Origin: Limisphaerales bacterium
GTDB taxonomy: Bacteria > Verrucomicrobiota > Verrucomicrobiia > Limisphaerales > UBA11358
Length of the DNA: 9,338 nt
Direction: 5' to 3'
Assembly (NCBI GenBank): GCA_003455565.1
Contig: DMQW01000453.1
Location: 1 to 9,338 of the forward strand
The notes beneath the pieces were generated by a model. The model searched no databases, had not been told where the DNA came from, and saw only the letters and a program-made list of their open reading frames with translations. This document shows, piece by piece, positions 1 through 7,572 of this stretch (the stretch's first letter is position 1; the number at the start of each line of letters is the position of its first letter). The translations under genes and the position numbers were made by a program.

Positions 1-956
1 AGCACGACCGCTTCAATTTCCTGATCCTGCTTGAGGACATCGCTGGGCTTGGCCACACGCTTGGTCCAGGAAAGTTCGGTGACGTGGACGAGACCTTCGA
101 CACCGGTTTCGAGCTGCACAAACGCGCCGTAAGGCACGAGGCTAACGACCTTGCCCTTGACCTTTTCGCCGACGGGAAACTTCGATTCGATGTTGTCCCA
201 AGGATTTGGCAGTATTTGTTTGAGGCCGAGGCTGACGCGTTCTTTTTCCTTGTTCACTTCCAGCACAATCAAATTAATTTCCTGGCCGACATTGAGAATT
301 TCCGACGGATGCTTGATGCGACCCCAACTCATGTCCGTTAGATGAAGCAAGCCATCTATACCTGGACGCAACCTAATGAATGCCCCAAAGTCGACAAGTT
401 TGGTGACTTTTCCGACTGTGATAGAGCCCACAGGAAATATTTGCTCAATACTTTCCCAAGGGTTAACTTGAAGGAGACGTAAACTAAGAACAAATTTAAG
501 ATTGCGACGATCGACACCCAATACAATTGCCTCAACTTCCTCTCCGACAGTTAGGATATCTACAGTCTTGGCATCATCAGCCCATGAAAGATCGGACCGA
601 GCAATAACACCTTCGACACCAGCCTCTAATTCCACGAGCGCATTTTCTCTACCGACATCGAGAACCTTCACTTTGACCCTCGTGCCAACCGGATACTTCG
701 ACTCGGCATTGTCCCACAAAACAAAAACCATTTGCTTCAGACCGACAACGAGATTTCCTCTTGCATCGTCAATCTCCAGCACCATCACGTCAATCGTTTG
801 ATTGATTTCCAGCATCGATTCGTTCATCGTGAGTAACTCCCAGTTCATGTCTGTGGAGTGAAGAAGGCCATCAATGCCGGGCTCCAGTTCTACAAAAGCA
901 CCGAACTCTTTGATCCCCCGCATCAAACAACTTCTACGGACTTCGCCCACTTTCAT
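1..956 (-). other. Array of four S1 (OB-fold) RNA-binding domains in the NACHT fusion protein
   Basis: Protein region from residue 922 to the window edge. Domain a is encoded by about 956-729, b by 692-486, c by 434-213 and d by 176-1 (cut by the edge). Each shows the S1 pattern: VG.xVxGxV, a GAFV-type strand, then GIDGLLH or GVEGLVH and a D.sW element, and ends near SLGLKQ. Linkers have the NPWDNIESKFPVG type seen between domains of ribosomal protein S1. Domains c and d look most like ordinary ribosomal S1 (HLTDMSW, HVTELSWTKR); a and b are more diverged (for example HSTDMNW, IARSDLSW). More S1 domains may lie beyond the left edge. The domain family is clear; the RNA or partner bound is unknown. 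Confidence 0.9.
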
Positions 957-3719
957 ATTCGCCAACCGATCTAAACGCTTGGTGTTTGTCTTCAGTAAAC
1001 TTTTGTTTTCGCTTAGGTGCCGAACACGAAATTCGCGGAGCGTGTTAGAAAGCAATAAAGACAATCGATGGTAATCAATGCTCTTGGGTTTGCGAAGCAA
1101 ACGGATTGACCGTTGAAGCACTTCTTCGTCCACAGTATTGAAAACAAATGACAGATCTTGATTAGAAAAATGACGGAGCCAAAGCAGAACAGCAACCTCA
1201 ATAGAATTCCTATGCCCGCGATTTAAAGCAGCAGCAAATAATTTTGTTCGAGTTTTTGGATCGCTAAGTTCAGCTTCTTCCTGCCACAAATACTTGAGAG
1301 CCTGCCACTGATCCTCACTCCCGTGATCTATGCGCGCCAAAATTTCTTTGGCGACCGATTTAATAAACCAACCTCTAAATTCCTCACCTAAAAATCGCAA
1401 TAGTCTCTTTAAGTGTTTACGCTCCTTCCCGCCTTGCCAACTCCGCCGAAACTGCCACAGAAGAAGCTCCTTCAGGGACACTCGATGATCCCGCAGTAAT
1501 ATCTCTTTCTGATCAGGAGCAATTGCCGTAATCATCCAACTGATAAGAAACTTATCCGAATGGTCTGAAGTCTTCTGCATCCAACCGACTACGAGATCGG
1601 GCGGACATTTTGGAATAAAGGAACGGATGGCCGCTTGTGCAGTAACGTCTTGAGCACCTCGTTGTTTCAGAACCATTATCATCTCCTCGGCTTCGCCTAA
1701 TTCGGCCAAGCTGAGCAACGCGTCGGCGACCTTCGATGGTTCAGTGGCGTCGGCGGCCAAAGCCTTGGCTTTCAGCACAATATTTTCCCTATCAGCACCT
1801 TCGTCAACCGCAGCGCTAGTGAGTGATTTAGCTGCTAGAAGAATGTTTGAGATTGCCAGCGACTGGAGGACTGAACTGCGGCGATCCGAGATGCCCGAGT
1901 AGATGACGATAGGTTCTTCCCATCGCGGTTCCCGTTGTAGTTCCTCGATCAGCGTCACACCTTTGTCGCCCATCTCAAGAAGAGCGACCGCACAGAAATA
2001 CTCTTGGTAAAGTTCATGGTCAAAAGTCAATAGCCCCCCGCTCGTTTCCGACAAGAGATTGTTATTGAGAATCTCATCTACGAAGAGCGGCGCGTCCAAA
2101 GTGCTTCCAAGTTCGTCGCGCTTTTGTTTCACCCATGTGCAGGCTTCAATCCGTGTGAATGAAAGCATCGCAAGCTTTCTAGTTTCAAAAGCGAGCCGCG
2201 CGAGAAGCGTTGTCTTCGTCTCCAGAGGGGTTCTCGCAGCACCCTGCGCGTTTTCGCGCCTCATGATGTCGCTTAGAAAAGCTTGCATAAGCCTGCCGCG
2301 GTTCTCGGGAATATTACCCTTTTTCAAAAAAACGCGCACCAGCATCGCCAACATAAATGGATTGCGCGACCACTCCAAAAGTTTTTGGCTGCCGTTTCAT
2401 AACAGCCAAGAGCCTTCGAACCTTATCGTCGTCCCGAAGATGTCTCTGAAGAAACCGACGAATCTGCTCATCTGTCAGCGGTTGCAGTTCGAACGCGGGA
2501 AGACCGAACTCGTTTTGAAACTGTCCTGGCCGGCACGTCATTACAACGCGCACGTTGTCTCCAAGTGAGAGGAGGGACTGAATCTCGTGCTTTGCAGCAA
2601 TTAAGTGTTCCTGCGGCACTTCATTCAATCCATCCAGCAGAAGGAGACATCGCTGCTTAGCCAATTGTTTGACGGACATGCCTTCCATCTCAGACTGAAT
2701 CGCGGCCTCGATCGTTGGCGACTTTCCCGACGCAAATGTTTTGAGCGGAATGTATATGGGTAACCACCAGTCTCCGCCTGGTTTCTTGAGTAATCCGCCC
2801 GCCTCATGCCAAGCCAGATACTGAAGCGTCGTGGTTTTGCCAGAACCGGATCTCCCAGAAGGACAAGTTTTGGAACGTTACGGACCAGGTCACGGACAAG
2901 GCCGCGGCGCTGATCTGGAATCTTGTCTCCTAATCTCGTATTGTTACTTGGGTCTTGTCCTGCACTGGCTTCATTTTGTAGGTCACTATCATCTTCCACG
3001 ATCTCCACGGCGAGAGGATCAATGCCCTCAAACTCGTCCGTCAGTTGTTCTCGTCCTTCCAAATCCACAAATCTTTCGCGCCACTTGTCGAAGGTGTCTC
3101 TATAGCGCTCCAATAATTGGCGATGGTGCGATGCAAGGATTGCGAGACCAATCCTGTCCTTGAACTCGCACACAGTAAACACCATCACCACACAGACACT
3201 CTCGAAAATCTCTGCCTTTTCTCTCGCCGAGTATGCGCGCGCCCGGTGGACTTCATTTCTTGCCTGCACCGCCCTGCCGACGTGCAAAGCAAATCGTGGT
3301 TTACCTTCAAGTTTCTCGAGGGGCTGTTCTCCCACGGTTGCGTCATCCGTCAGTCCTAAAGCTAGTAAGACTTCCGGAAGAAACATTCGATCGCGATTCG
3401 CAACTCCAACCGGTTTTTTGAATCCCGTCGACTTTAACAGGCGTTGTATAAACTTAAGAAAAGCCTCCAAACGGTCGGGCAAGTTCAGAAAGTCATTCCT
3501 TTCGCGGTAGCTATTAAATGCCTGTAGCACCTGATTGCCTACCGCATCCAGGTCGGCATCGCCAAGTCGATGGTGCAGTATCTCGAAGAGACACTGGACG
3601 GCCTCGGACACAGGGAATGAAAACCGCGGAGATTCCGGCCTTTCAAAAGCTAGACGGACTTCACTCTCAATGAACTCCATTAGAGCCAAGTCTTCGCTGA
3701 TGGTCGGAGCAACTTGCAC
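1..3719 (-). CDS. NACHT NTPase fused to C-terminal S1 RNA-binding repeats; partial at left edge, two frameshifts
   Basis: Likely a STAND-class ATPase of the bacterial NLR-like (NACHT) kind. Reading from GTG 3719, residues 1-280 are mostly helical with a short RNEVH motif (154-158) that could be a divergent HEPN site. Walker A is GDPGSGKTTT (289-298) once one missing base is restored at 2846-2849. Walker B is LLLLDGLNEVP (359-369), and TCRP (395-398) fits sensor 1. NPFML, soon after the second frameshift, and FDHELYQEYF (566-575) match the end of the NACHT winged-helix region. Residues 576-921 are helical, without a family I can name. From 922 to the edge there are four S1 domains. Frame use is 3719-2847, then a shifted frame 2846-2383, then the first frame again from 2381; I read that frame codon by codon to base 3 and found no stop. 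A stop (3725-3723) lies two codons before GTG; ATG 3680 is an alternative start. No clear ribosome binding site. It lies 34 bases after glgB. Antiphage function is inferred from family; if the frameshifts are real it is a pseudogene. Confidence 0.8.
2382..2386 (-). other. Single-base insertion frameshift in an A5 run
   Basis: On the minus strand five A's precede CTTTTGGAGTGG. With four A's the protein continues QPKLLEWSRNPFMLAMLV, as expected for the region after a NACHT core. With five, the frame goes to a stop at 2314. The shift restores the original N-terminal frame, so it compensates the deletion at 2846-2849. A homopolymer makes a sequencing or assembly error plausible. Confidence 0.85.
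2837..2858 (-). other. Single-base deletion frameshift inside the Walker A motif
   Basis: The minus strand reads GGAGATCCGGTTCTGGCAAA, giving GDPVLAK in the N-terminal frame. Adding one G in the CCGG stretch (2846-2849) gives GDPGSGKTTTLQYLA, a textbook P-loop, and moves into the frame that carries Walker B at 2688-2612. Without the correction the protein ends at a stop at 2625 after 364 residues and has no NTPase. Either a real inactivating mutation or a consensus error. Confidence 0.88.
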
Positions 3720-3753
3720 GCGTTAATTTGTAAAGGGGAGCAGTCCCAAGTAT

Positions 3754-5949
3754 TTATTCAGCCTGAAATGCCACCACGCTCAACGGCGGCAAATAAAATT
3801 CCGCCGAGTGCTGCTGGCCGTGGCACGGGTGGTTCCCAGCCGTCACGCCGCCTAAATTCCCCTTGTTGCCGCCGGCATAAATCTCCGCGTCGCTGTTCAG
3901 CACCTCGCGCCATTTGCCCGCGCGCGGCAGGCCGATGCGATAATTTTCGCGCGGCACCGGCGTGAGGTTCAGTATGACGGCGAGCGGGTTCGAGCCGTCA
4001 GACTTCTGGCGGACAAAAGAAAGCACGCTGCTCGCGCGGTCATTGCAATCAATCCAGTTGAAGCCGGCGTGGTCATAATCAGCCTGCCAGAGCGCAGGCG
4101 TCCGGGCGTAAAGCGTGTTCAAGTCCGCCACAAAATTTTGCAGGCCGCGATGGAACGGGCCGGCATCGAGCAGCCACCAGTCGAGCTGGCCGTTTTCGTT
4201 CCACTCGGCGCGCTGGCCGATTTCGCAGCCCATGAATAAAAGCTTTTTGCCGGGGAACATCCACTGATACGCCAGCAGCGAGCGGAGGTTTGCAAATTTC
4301 TGCCAGTCGTCGCCGGGCATCCGGCCGAGCAACGACAATTTGCCATGGACCACCTCATCGTGCGACAGCGGCAAAATAAAGTTCTCGTTGTAATGATAGA
4401 GCATCGCAAACGTAAGGTCGTTTTGATGATATTTGCGATGGATCGGTTCGTGTTTGAAATAACCAAGCGTGTCGTGCATCCAGCCCATGTTCCACTTGAA
4501 GGAAAATCCCAGTCCGCCGATATACGGTGGACGCGTGACTTGCGGCCACGCGGTGGATTCCTCGGCAATGGTCAGCACGCCGGGAAATTCCGTGTGCGTG
4601 AGATGGTTGAACTGTTTCAGGAATTCAATCGCCTCGAGATTTTCGCGCCCGCCGAATTGATTGGGAATCCATTGGCCGGGTTTGCGCGAGTAATCGAGAT
4701 AAAGCATCGAGGCGACGGCGTCCACGCGCAGGCCGTCAATGTGAAAGCGCTCGCACCAGAAGAGCGCGTTGGCGACGAGAAAGTTCACGACCTCGTGCCG
4801 GCCAAAATTAAAAATCAGCGTGCCCCAATCCTGATGCGCGCCTTTGCGCGGGTCTTCATGTTCGAACAACGCCGTGCCATCAAATTTGGCGAGCGCCCAT
4901 TCGTCGCGCGGAAAATGCGCCGGAACCCAGTCCACGATCACGCCGATGCCGGCTTCGTGCAACGCGTTGACGAGAAATTGAAAATCCTCCGGCGTGCCGA
5001 AGCGACTGGTGGGCGCGTAAAAACCGGTGACTTGATAACCCCACGATGGATAATAGGCATGCTCGGCCACGGGCAAAAATTCAACGTGCGTGAAGCCCAT
5101 GCGCTTGAGGTAGATCACCAGCGGCCCGGCCAGCTCCCGGTAGCTCCACGATTCGTTCGCGGATTTTTTCCGCCACGAGCCGACGTGCATTTCATAGACG
5201 CTCATGGGCGAACGCAGCGGATCGCGTTCGCCGCGTTGCTTCAGCCACGCGGCGTCGTTCCATTTGAACCCCTTGGTTTCCCAGACAATCGCCGCCTGTT
5301 TGGGCGCGACCTCGAAGAAAAATCCGAACGGATCGGTGTTCAGCTTGATGTTGCCATGCGCGTCGCGGATCTCAAATTTGTAATGCGCCCCCTGCCCCAC
5401 GCCGGGAATGAAAATTTCCCAGACGCCGGATGCGCCGAGCAATCGCATCGGATGAAAGCGCCCGTCCCAATTATTAAAATCGCCAACGACGCTGATGCGC
5501 TGGGCGTTCGGCGCCCAGACGGCAAAGCTCGTGCCGGGCACGCCGTCGGGCGTGCGCAGTTGCGCACCCAGCTTGTCATAAATTTTCCGCTCGTCGCCCT
5601 TGCCTAAGAGAAATAAATCCGCTTCACCCAGCGTCGGCAAAAAGGAATACGCATCGCGCGTGCGGCGCACTTGGCCTTGATGATTGGTGATGACCAGGTC
5701 GTAAGCGTAGACGGAATTGGCAGATTTGGTGACGCCTTCAAAAACATTCGTTTTGGGAATCCGCTTGAGTTCGAACTTTGGTTTATCTTTTTCGTGAACC
5801 GGCTGGACTTCGACCTTCTTTGCGTCAGGCAGCAGCGCGCGGGCGACGAGGCCGGATTTATCACCGAGCGGTTGCATTCCGAGCAGCGAGTGCGGCGATT
5901 GATGGGTCAGGTCAACGAGGCTGCGCAGTTCATCTTTGGTGAGCAACAT
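3754..5949 (-). CDS. glgB: 1,4-alpha-glucan (glycogen) branching enzyme
   Basis: Cytoplasmic GH13 enzyme that cuts alpha-1,4 glucan chains and rejoins them by alpha-1,6 bonds, making branches in glycogen. 731 residues, close to the 728 of E. coli GlgB. An N-terminal beta domain (about 20-115) is followed by a CBM48 domain (about 135-215, with FAVWAPNAQRISVVGDFNNW) and the GH13 barrel. Active-site regions are intact: DWVPAHFP (340-347), DGLRVDAV with nucleophile D410, IAEEST with acid/base E463, and LSHDEVVHGK with D531. These sit five residues after D405, E458 and D526 of E. coli GlgB, which supports the start at ATG 5949. The C-terminal beta domain ends in SVVAFQAE. No strong ribosome binding site before ATG. 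The gene looks intact and GC-rich (40 of 60 bases in 4141-4200), unlike the AT-richer gene that follows. No other glycogen genes are visible beside it. Confidence 0.97.
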   Translation of the reverse strand: MLLTKDELRSLVDLTHQSPHSLLGMQPLGDKSGLVARALLPDAKKVEVQPVHEKDKPKFELKRIPKTNVFEGVTKSANSVYAYDLVITNHQGQVRRTRDAYSFLPTLGEADLFLLGKGDERKIYDKLGAQLRTPDGVPGTSFAVWAPNAQRISVVGDFNNWDGRFHPMRLLGASGVWEIFIPGVGQGAHYKFEIRDAHGNIKLNTDPFGFFFEVAPKQAAIVWETKGFKWNDAAWLKQRGERDPLRSPMSVYEMHVGSWRKKSANESWSYRELAGPLVIYLKRMGFTHVEFLPVAEHAYYPSWGYQVTGFYAPTSRFGTPEDFQFLVNALHEAGIGVIVDWVPAHFPRDEWALAKFDGTALFEHEDPRKGAHQDWGTLIFNFGRHEVVNFLVANALFWCERFHIDGLRVDAVASMLYLDYSRKPGQWIPNQFGGRENLEAIEFLKQFNHLTHTEFPGVLTIAEESTAWPQVTRPPYIGGLGFSFKWNMGWMHDTLGYFKHEPIHRKYHQNDLTFAMLYHYNENFILPLSHDEVVHGKLSLLGRMPGDDWQKFANLRSLLAYQWMFPGKKLLFMGCEIGQRAEWNENGQLDWWLLDAGPFHRGLQNFVADLNTLYARTPALWQADYDHAGFNWIDCNDRASSVLSFVRQKSDGSNPLAVILNLTPVPRENYRIGLPRAGKWREVLNSDAEIYAGGNKGNLGGVTAGNHPCHGQQHSAEFYLPPLSVVAFQAE

Positions 5950-6099
5950 AACGGTTAAAGGTTAACAGAGTCTTTTCCGCAAGGCACGGTAAAGCAATGC
6001 CAAAGCGCAAAATTTATAAACATTCCAGGAACGTCAGCGGCGTAACCGTTGTAATTTGCGAAAAAAATTCGCGGTGCAAATTCAGATGAAGGATTTGGT
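5950..6099 (-). promoter_or_regulatory. glgB upstream region with an AT-rich inverted repeat
   Basis: This 150-base gap should hold the glgB promoter and any terminator of the preceding gene. It has a hairpin with arms 6053-6059 (AATTTGC) and 6076-6082 (GCAAATT), with an inner GCGAA/TTCGC pairing. A TATAAA on the minus strand (6018-6013) could be a -10 box, but I see no well-spaced -35. Function of either is uncertain. Confidence 0.3.
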
Positions 6100-6837
6100 T
6101 CATAGTTTGCGTATTACTTCCCGCAACTTCTTCAATGCCGGAGCAACGCGCATTTCGCCTTCCGCTTCCAACCGCTCGAACTGCCGGTGCGCGAAGATGG
6201 GCGATTGCACGCCATTTTCTCCGTCTGGCGCATCGCAACAATCTTTCACCGCCCCCGCCGCAGCCGCCACCAGTCCGTTCATTTGATCAAGATTCTGGCG
6301 CAACTTCGTCACCGAACGGCGCGGCCAGTAGTCGCCTTCATCCGAAATTTTCACGCGTAGTTCCGGCGTCCGGCAGGCGGCCAGCAAATTCACCACGGCG
6401 CAGTGGCAGCGCTGAAAATGTTTCCAGGCGTGCAGGCTGGCATATTGCGTCTTGCTGAAACCCGCCAGCCGCCAGCCCGCGCCTTTTTTTGTTCGCAATT
6501 CGCGTCCTTGAAAACACACCGACAACGGGTATTGGCACAAGCCCAGCCAGAGCGGTTCGCAGTCCTCACCCACGTCCACGCAAAAGAGGAAACCCTCCGT
6601 CGGCCACACCTCGACGCCGGTGGAAGTGTTTTCCCCGCCCGGCACTGGCAGAATCAGCCAGTCGCGGGCAAACTGCCGGAGCGTTTTCGCGTCCGAAATG
6701 ACCGGGCGCACGTGATCCACCAGCCCTTCGCAGTAGAAACGCAGCGCCACGCGGCGCATGGATTCAACGAGTTGCTTCGCCTTCGCCTCGGTGACACCGG
6801 CGGGCGCAGCCAGTTTGAAATGAACGGTCAATCCCAT
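6100..6837 (-). CDS. Hypothetical protein, 245 residues
   Basis: I do not recognise the family. The protein starts at ATG 6837 (MGLTVHFKLAAP) and ends at TGA 6100. It is soluble in appearance, with no signal peptide or membrane segment. It is rich in cysteine and tryptophan for its size; cysteines are spread through the chain, with close pairs at RCHCA and KDCCDA, but their spacing does not form a standard zinc-finger. The middle reads as alternating strands (GFLFCVDVGEDCEPLWLGLCQ), the C-terminal part as helices. A GGATAG stretch about 7 bases before ATG is a weak ribosome binding site. GC and frame quality resemble glgB, so it is probably a resident gene. It sits between the toxin gene and glgB, 114 and 150 bases away, so co-transcription is possible but not shown. 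Confidence 0.75.
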   Translation of the reverse strand: MGLTVHFKLAAPAGVTEAKAKQLVESMRRVALRFYCEGLVDHVRPVISDAKTLRQFARDWLILPVPGGENTSTGVEVWPTEGFLFCVDVGEDCEPLWLGLCQYPLSVCFQGRELRTKKGAGWRLAGFSKTQYASLHAWKHFQRCHCAVVNLLAACRTPELRVKISDEGDYWPRRSVTKLRQNLDQMNGLVAAAAGAVKDCCDAPDGENGVQSPIFAHRQFERLEAEGEMRVAPALKKLREVIRKL

Positions 6838-6912
6838 AATTTTCTATCCAGTCTGCACGGTCGGCATGGACAAATGCCGTCCAACCCAAATAAATCAAAT
6901 CATCCTGCGGAC

Positions 6913-6938
6913 CCGCCGGCAATTTTGACGCCGGGCGG
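6913..6938 (-). terminator. Possible GC-rich hairpin after the toxin gene
   Basis: CCGCCGGC (6913-6920) can pair with GCCGGGCGG (6930-6938) with one bulged base, around a 9-base loop, just downstream of the toxin stop on the minus strand. No clean U-run follows, so intrinsic termination is only a possibility. Confidence 0.22.
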
Positions 6939-6951
6939 TGGGCGCGAAAAG

Positions 6952-7257
6952 TTATTCTGAAAACAGTTCCGGCAGGTTCATCATGCCGTGGCGCACGCGC
7001 AGCAGTTCAATCGCGCCTTTTTCCAGCCGGTAAAAAACCAGATAATTGGGATACTTGCGCAAATTGAGCGTGCGGATTTCCGGCACGGGCAGGTCGTGCC
7101 GCACGCGGCCAATTTCCGGCGCGTCTTGAATGTGCTGCAACGATTTTTTAAGGGCTTGATACCACGCGGCGGCCACCGTTTCGCCGGCTTCCGTAGTCAG
7201 ATAATCCGCGCACTGTTCCACGTCGGCCAGAAACAGCGGACGATAAACCAGTTTCAC
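6952..7257 (-). CDS. ParE/RelE-superfamily toxin of a type II toxin-antitoxin pair
   Basis: 101-residue protein beginning KLVYRPLFLADVEQCADYL and ending with RKYPNYLVFYRLEKGAIELL then RVRHG. This is the usual ParE/RelE fold pattern: strand, two helices, then strands carrying the IRTLNLRKYPNYLVFYR and LLRVRHG motifs. ParE proteins poison DNA gyrase and RelE proteins cut mRNA on ribosomes; the sequence alone favours ParE-like but does not fix the target. I place the start at GTG 7257, which overlaps the antitoxin stop in GTGA, the typical translational coupling of such pairs. A GGAAGG stretch inside the end of the antitoxin gene is a reasonable ribosome binding site. A longer frame from 7368 would overlap the antitoxin by 115 bases and adds low-complexity residues, so I reject it. 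The gene looks intact. Confidence 0.88.
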   Translation of the reverse strand: MKLVYRPLFLADVEQCADYLTTEAGETVAAAWYQALKKSLQHIQDAPEIGRVRHDLPVPEIRTLNLRKYPNYLVFYRLEKGAIELLRVRHGMMNLPELFSE

Positions 7258-7526
7258 TTTCCGGCCTTCCGCGCGGCGGCGCGTTTCGTTCCCCGCGCAA
7301 ACGCCGCATCCAGACCGGCCAGCTTCAACGGTTTGGCCGCGCCGGATGCCAGCGCCTCCATCACCCATCTGGCGTGCAGGGCGGACGTGCGGGCGTCTTC
7401 GGCGTCAAACGACCGCCGCAGGCGGAAAATGATTTCCTGGTTCAGCGAGCGCAAGCTGTTTTCCGCCGCCGATTGCGCGCGGTGGTAAATTTCTTCGGGG
7501 ATGTTTTTTAGCGTGTATTCAGCCAT
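7254..7526 (-). CDS. Ribbon-helix-helix (FitA/Arc-like) antitoxin
   Basis: 90-residue protein. Residues 1-40 (MAEYTLKNIPEEIYHRAQSA, then a helix with SLNQEIIFRLRRSF) match the MetJ/Arc ribbon-helix-helix pattern: a short DNA-contacting strand (YTLKNIP) and two helices that dimerise. The tail (about 41-90) is alanine- and basic-rich and would wrap the toxin. Its stop codon overlaps the toxin GTG by four bases, so the pair is one operon with antitoxin first. RHH antitoxins usually repress their own promoter together with the toxin; the promoter at 7561-7533 and a small CCATTATGG palindrome over its -10 box fit that, though operator binding is inferred. No Shine-Dalgarno sequence is visible before ATG 7526. 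Confidence 0.87.
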   Translation of the reverse strand: MAEYTLKNIPEEIYHRAQSAAENSLRSLNQEIIFRLRRSFDAEDARTSALHARWVMEALASGAAKPLKLAGLDAAFARGTKRAAARKAGK

Positions 7527-7532
7527 GTGAAA

Positions 7533-7561
7533 ACCATAATGGAACCGTTTAGGGTTGTCAA
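7533..7561 (-). promoter_or_regulatory. Promoter of the toxin-antitoxin operon, possibly leaderless
   Basis: Minus strand has a perfect TTGACA (7561-7556), a 17-base spacer and TATGGT (7538-7533). Only six bases separate the -10 box from ATG 7526, so transcription would start at or next to the start codon. CCATTATGG (7541-7533) overlaps the -10 box and may be part of an operator. Confidence 0.6.
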
Positions 7562-7572
7562 ATCGGCAAGGC

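Noticed and set aside
1..340. Ordinary ribosomal protein S1 gene (rpsA)
   Set aside because: The S1 frame runs without a stop into the helical and NACHT regions, and no start codon context separates them; a chimeric assembly is still possible and is noted in findings.
2377..2390. Programmed ribosomal frameshift at the A5 run
   Set aside because: The site does not fit a canonical slippery heptamer, and the required shift follows an unrelated deletion in Walker A; mutation or error is simpler.
2059..3510. Several plus-strand frames of 60-170 codons
   Set aside because: They are antisense to the NACHT gene, have no recognisable domains, and overlap each other in different frames.
4345..5607. 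420-codon open frame on the plus strand
   Set aside because: It lies wholly antisense to glgB, whose motifs are all intact; GC-rich codon bias creates long antisense frames.
6862..6879. CGGCAT/ATGCCG hairpin between the toxin and the hypothetical gene
   Set aside because: A perfect 6-base stem but no T-run on either side, so not supported as a terminator.
7258..7368. Longer toxin start at 7368
   Set aside because: Would overlap most of the antitoxin gene and adds 37 residues of Gly/Arg-rich sequence; GTG 7257 in the GTGA overlap fits the family length.
6403..7488. Plus-strand frames of 185 and 166 codons opposite the hypothetical protein and the toxin-antitoxin genes
   Set aside because: Antisense shadows; the minus strand has recognisable families, coupled starts and a promoter.
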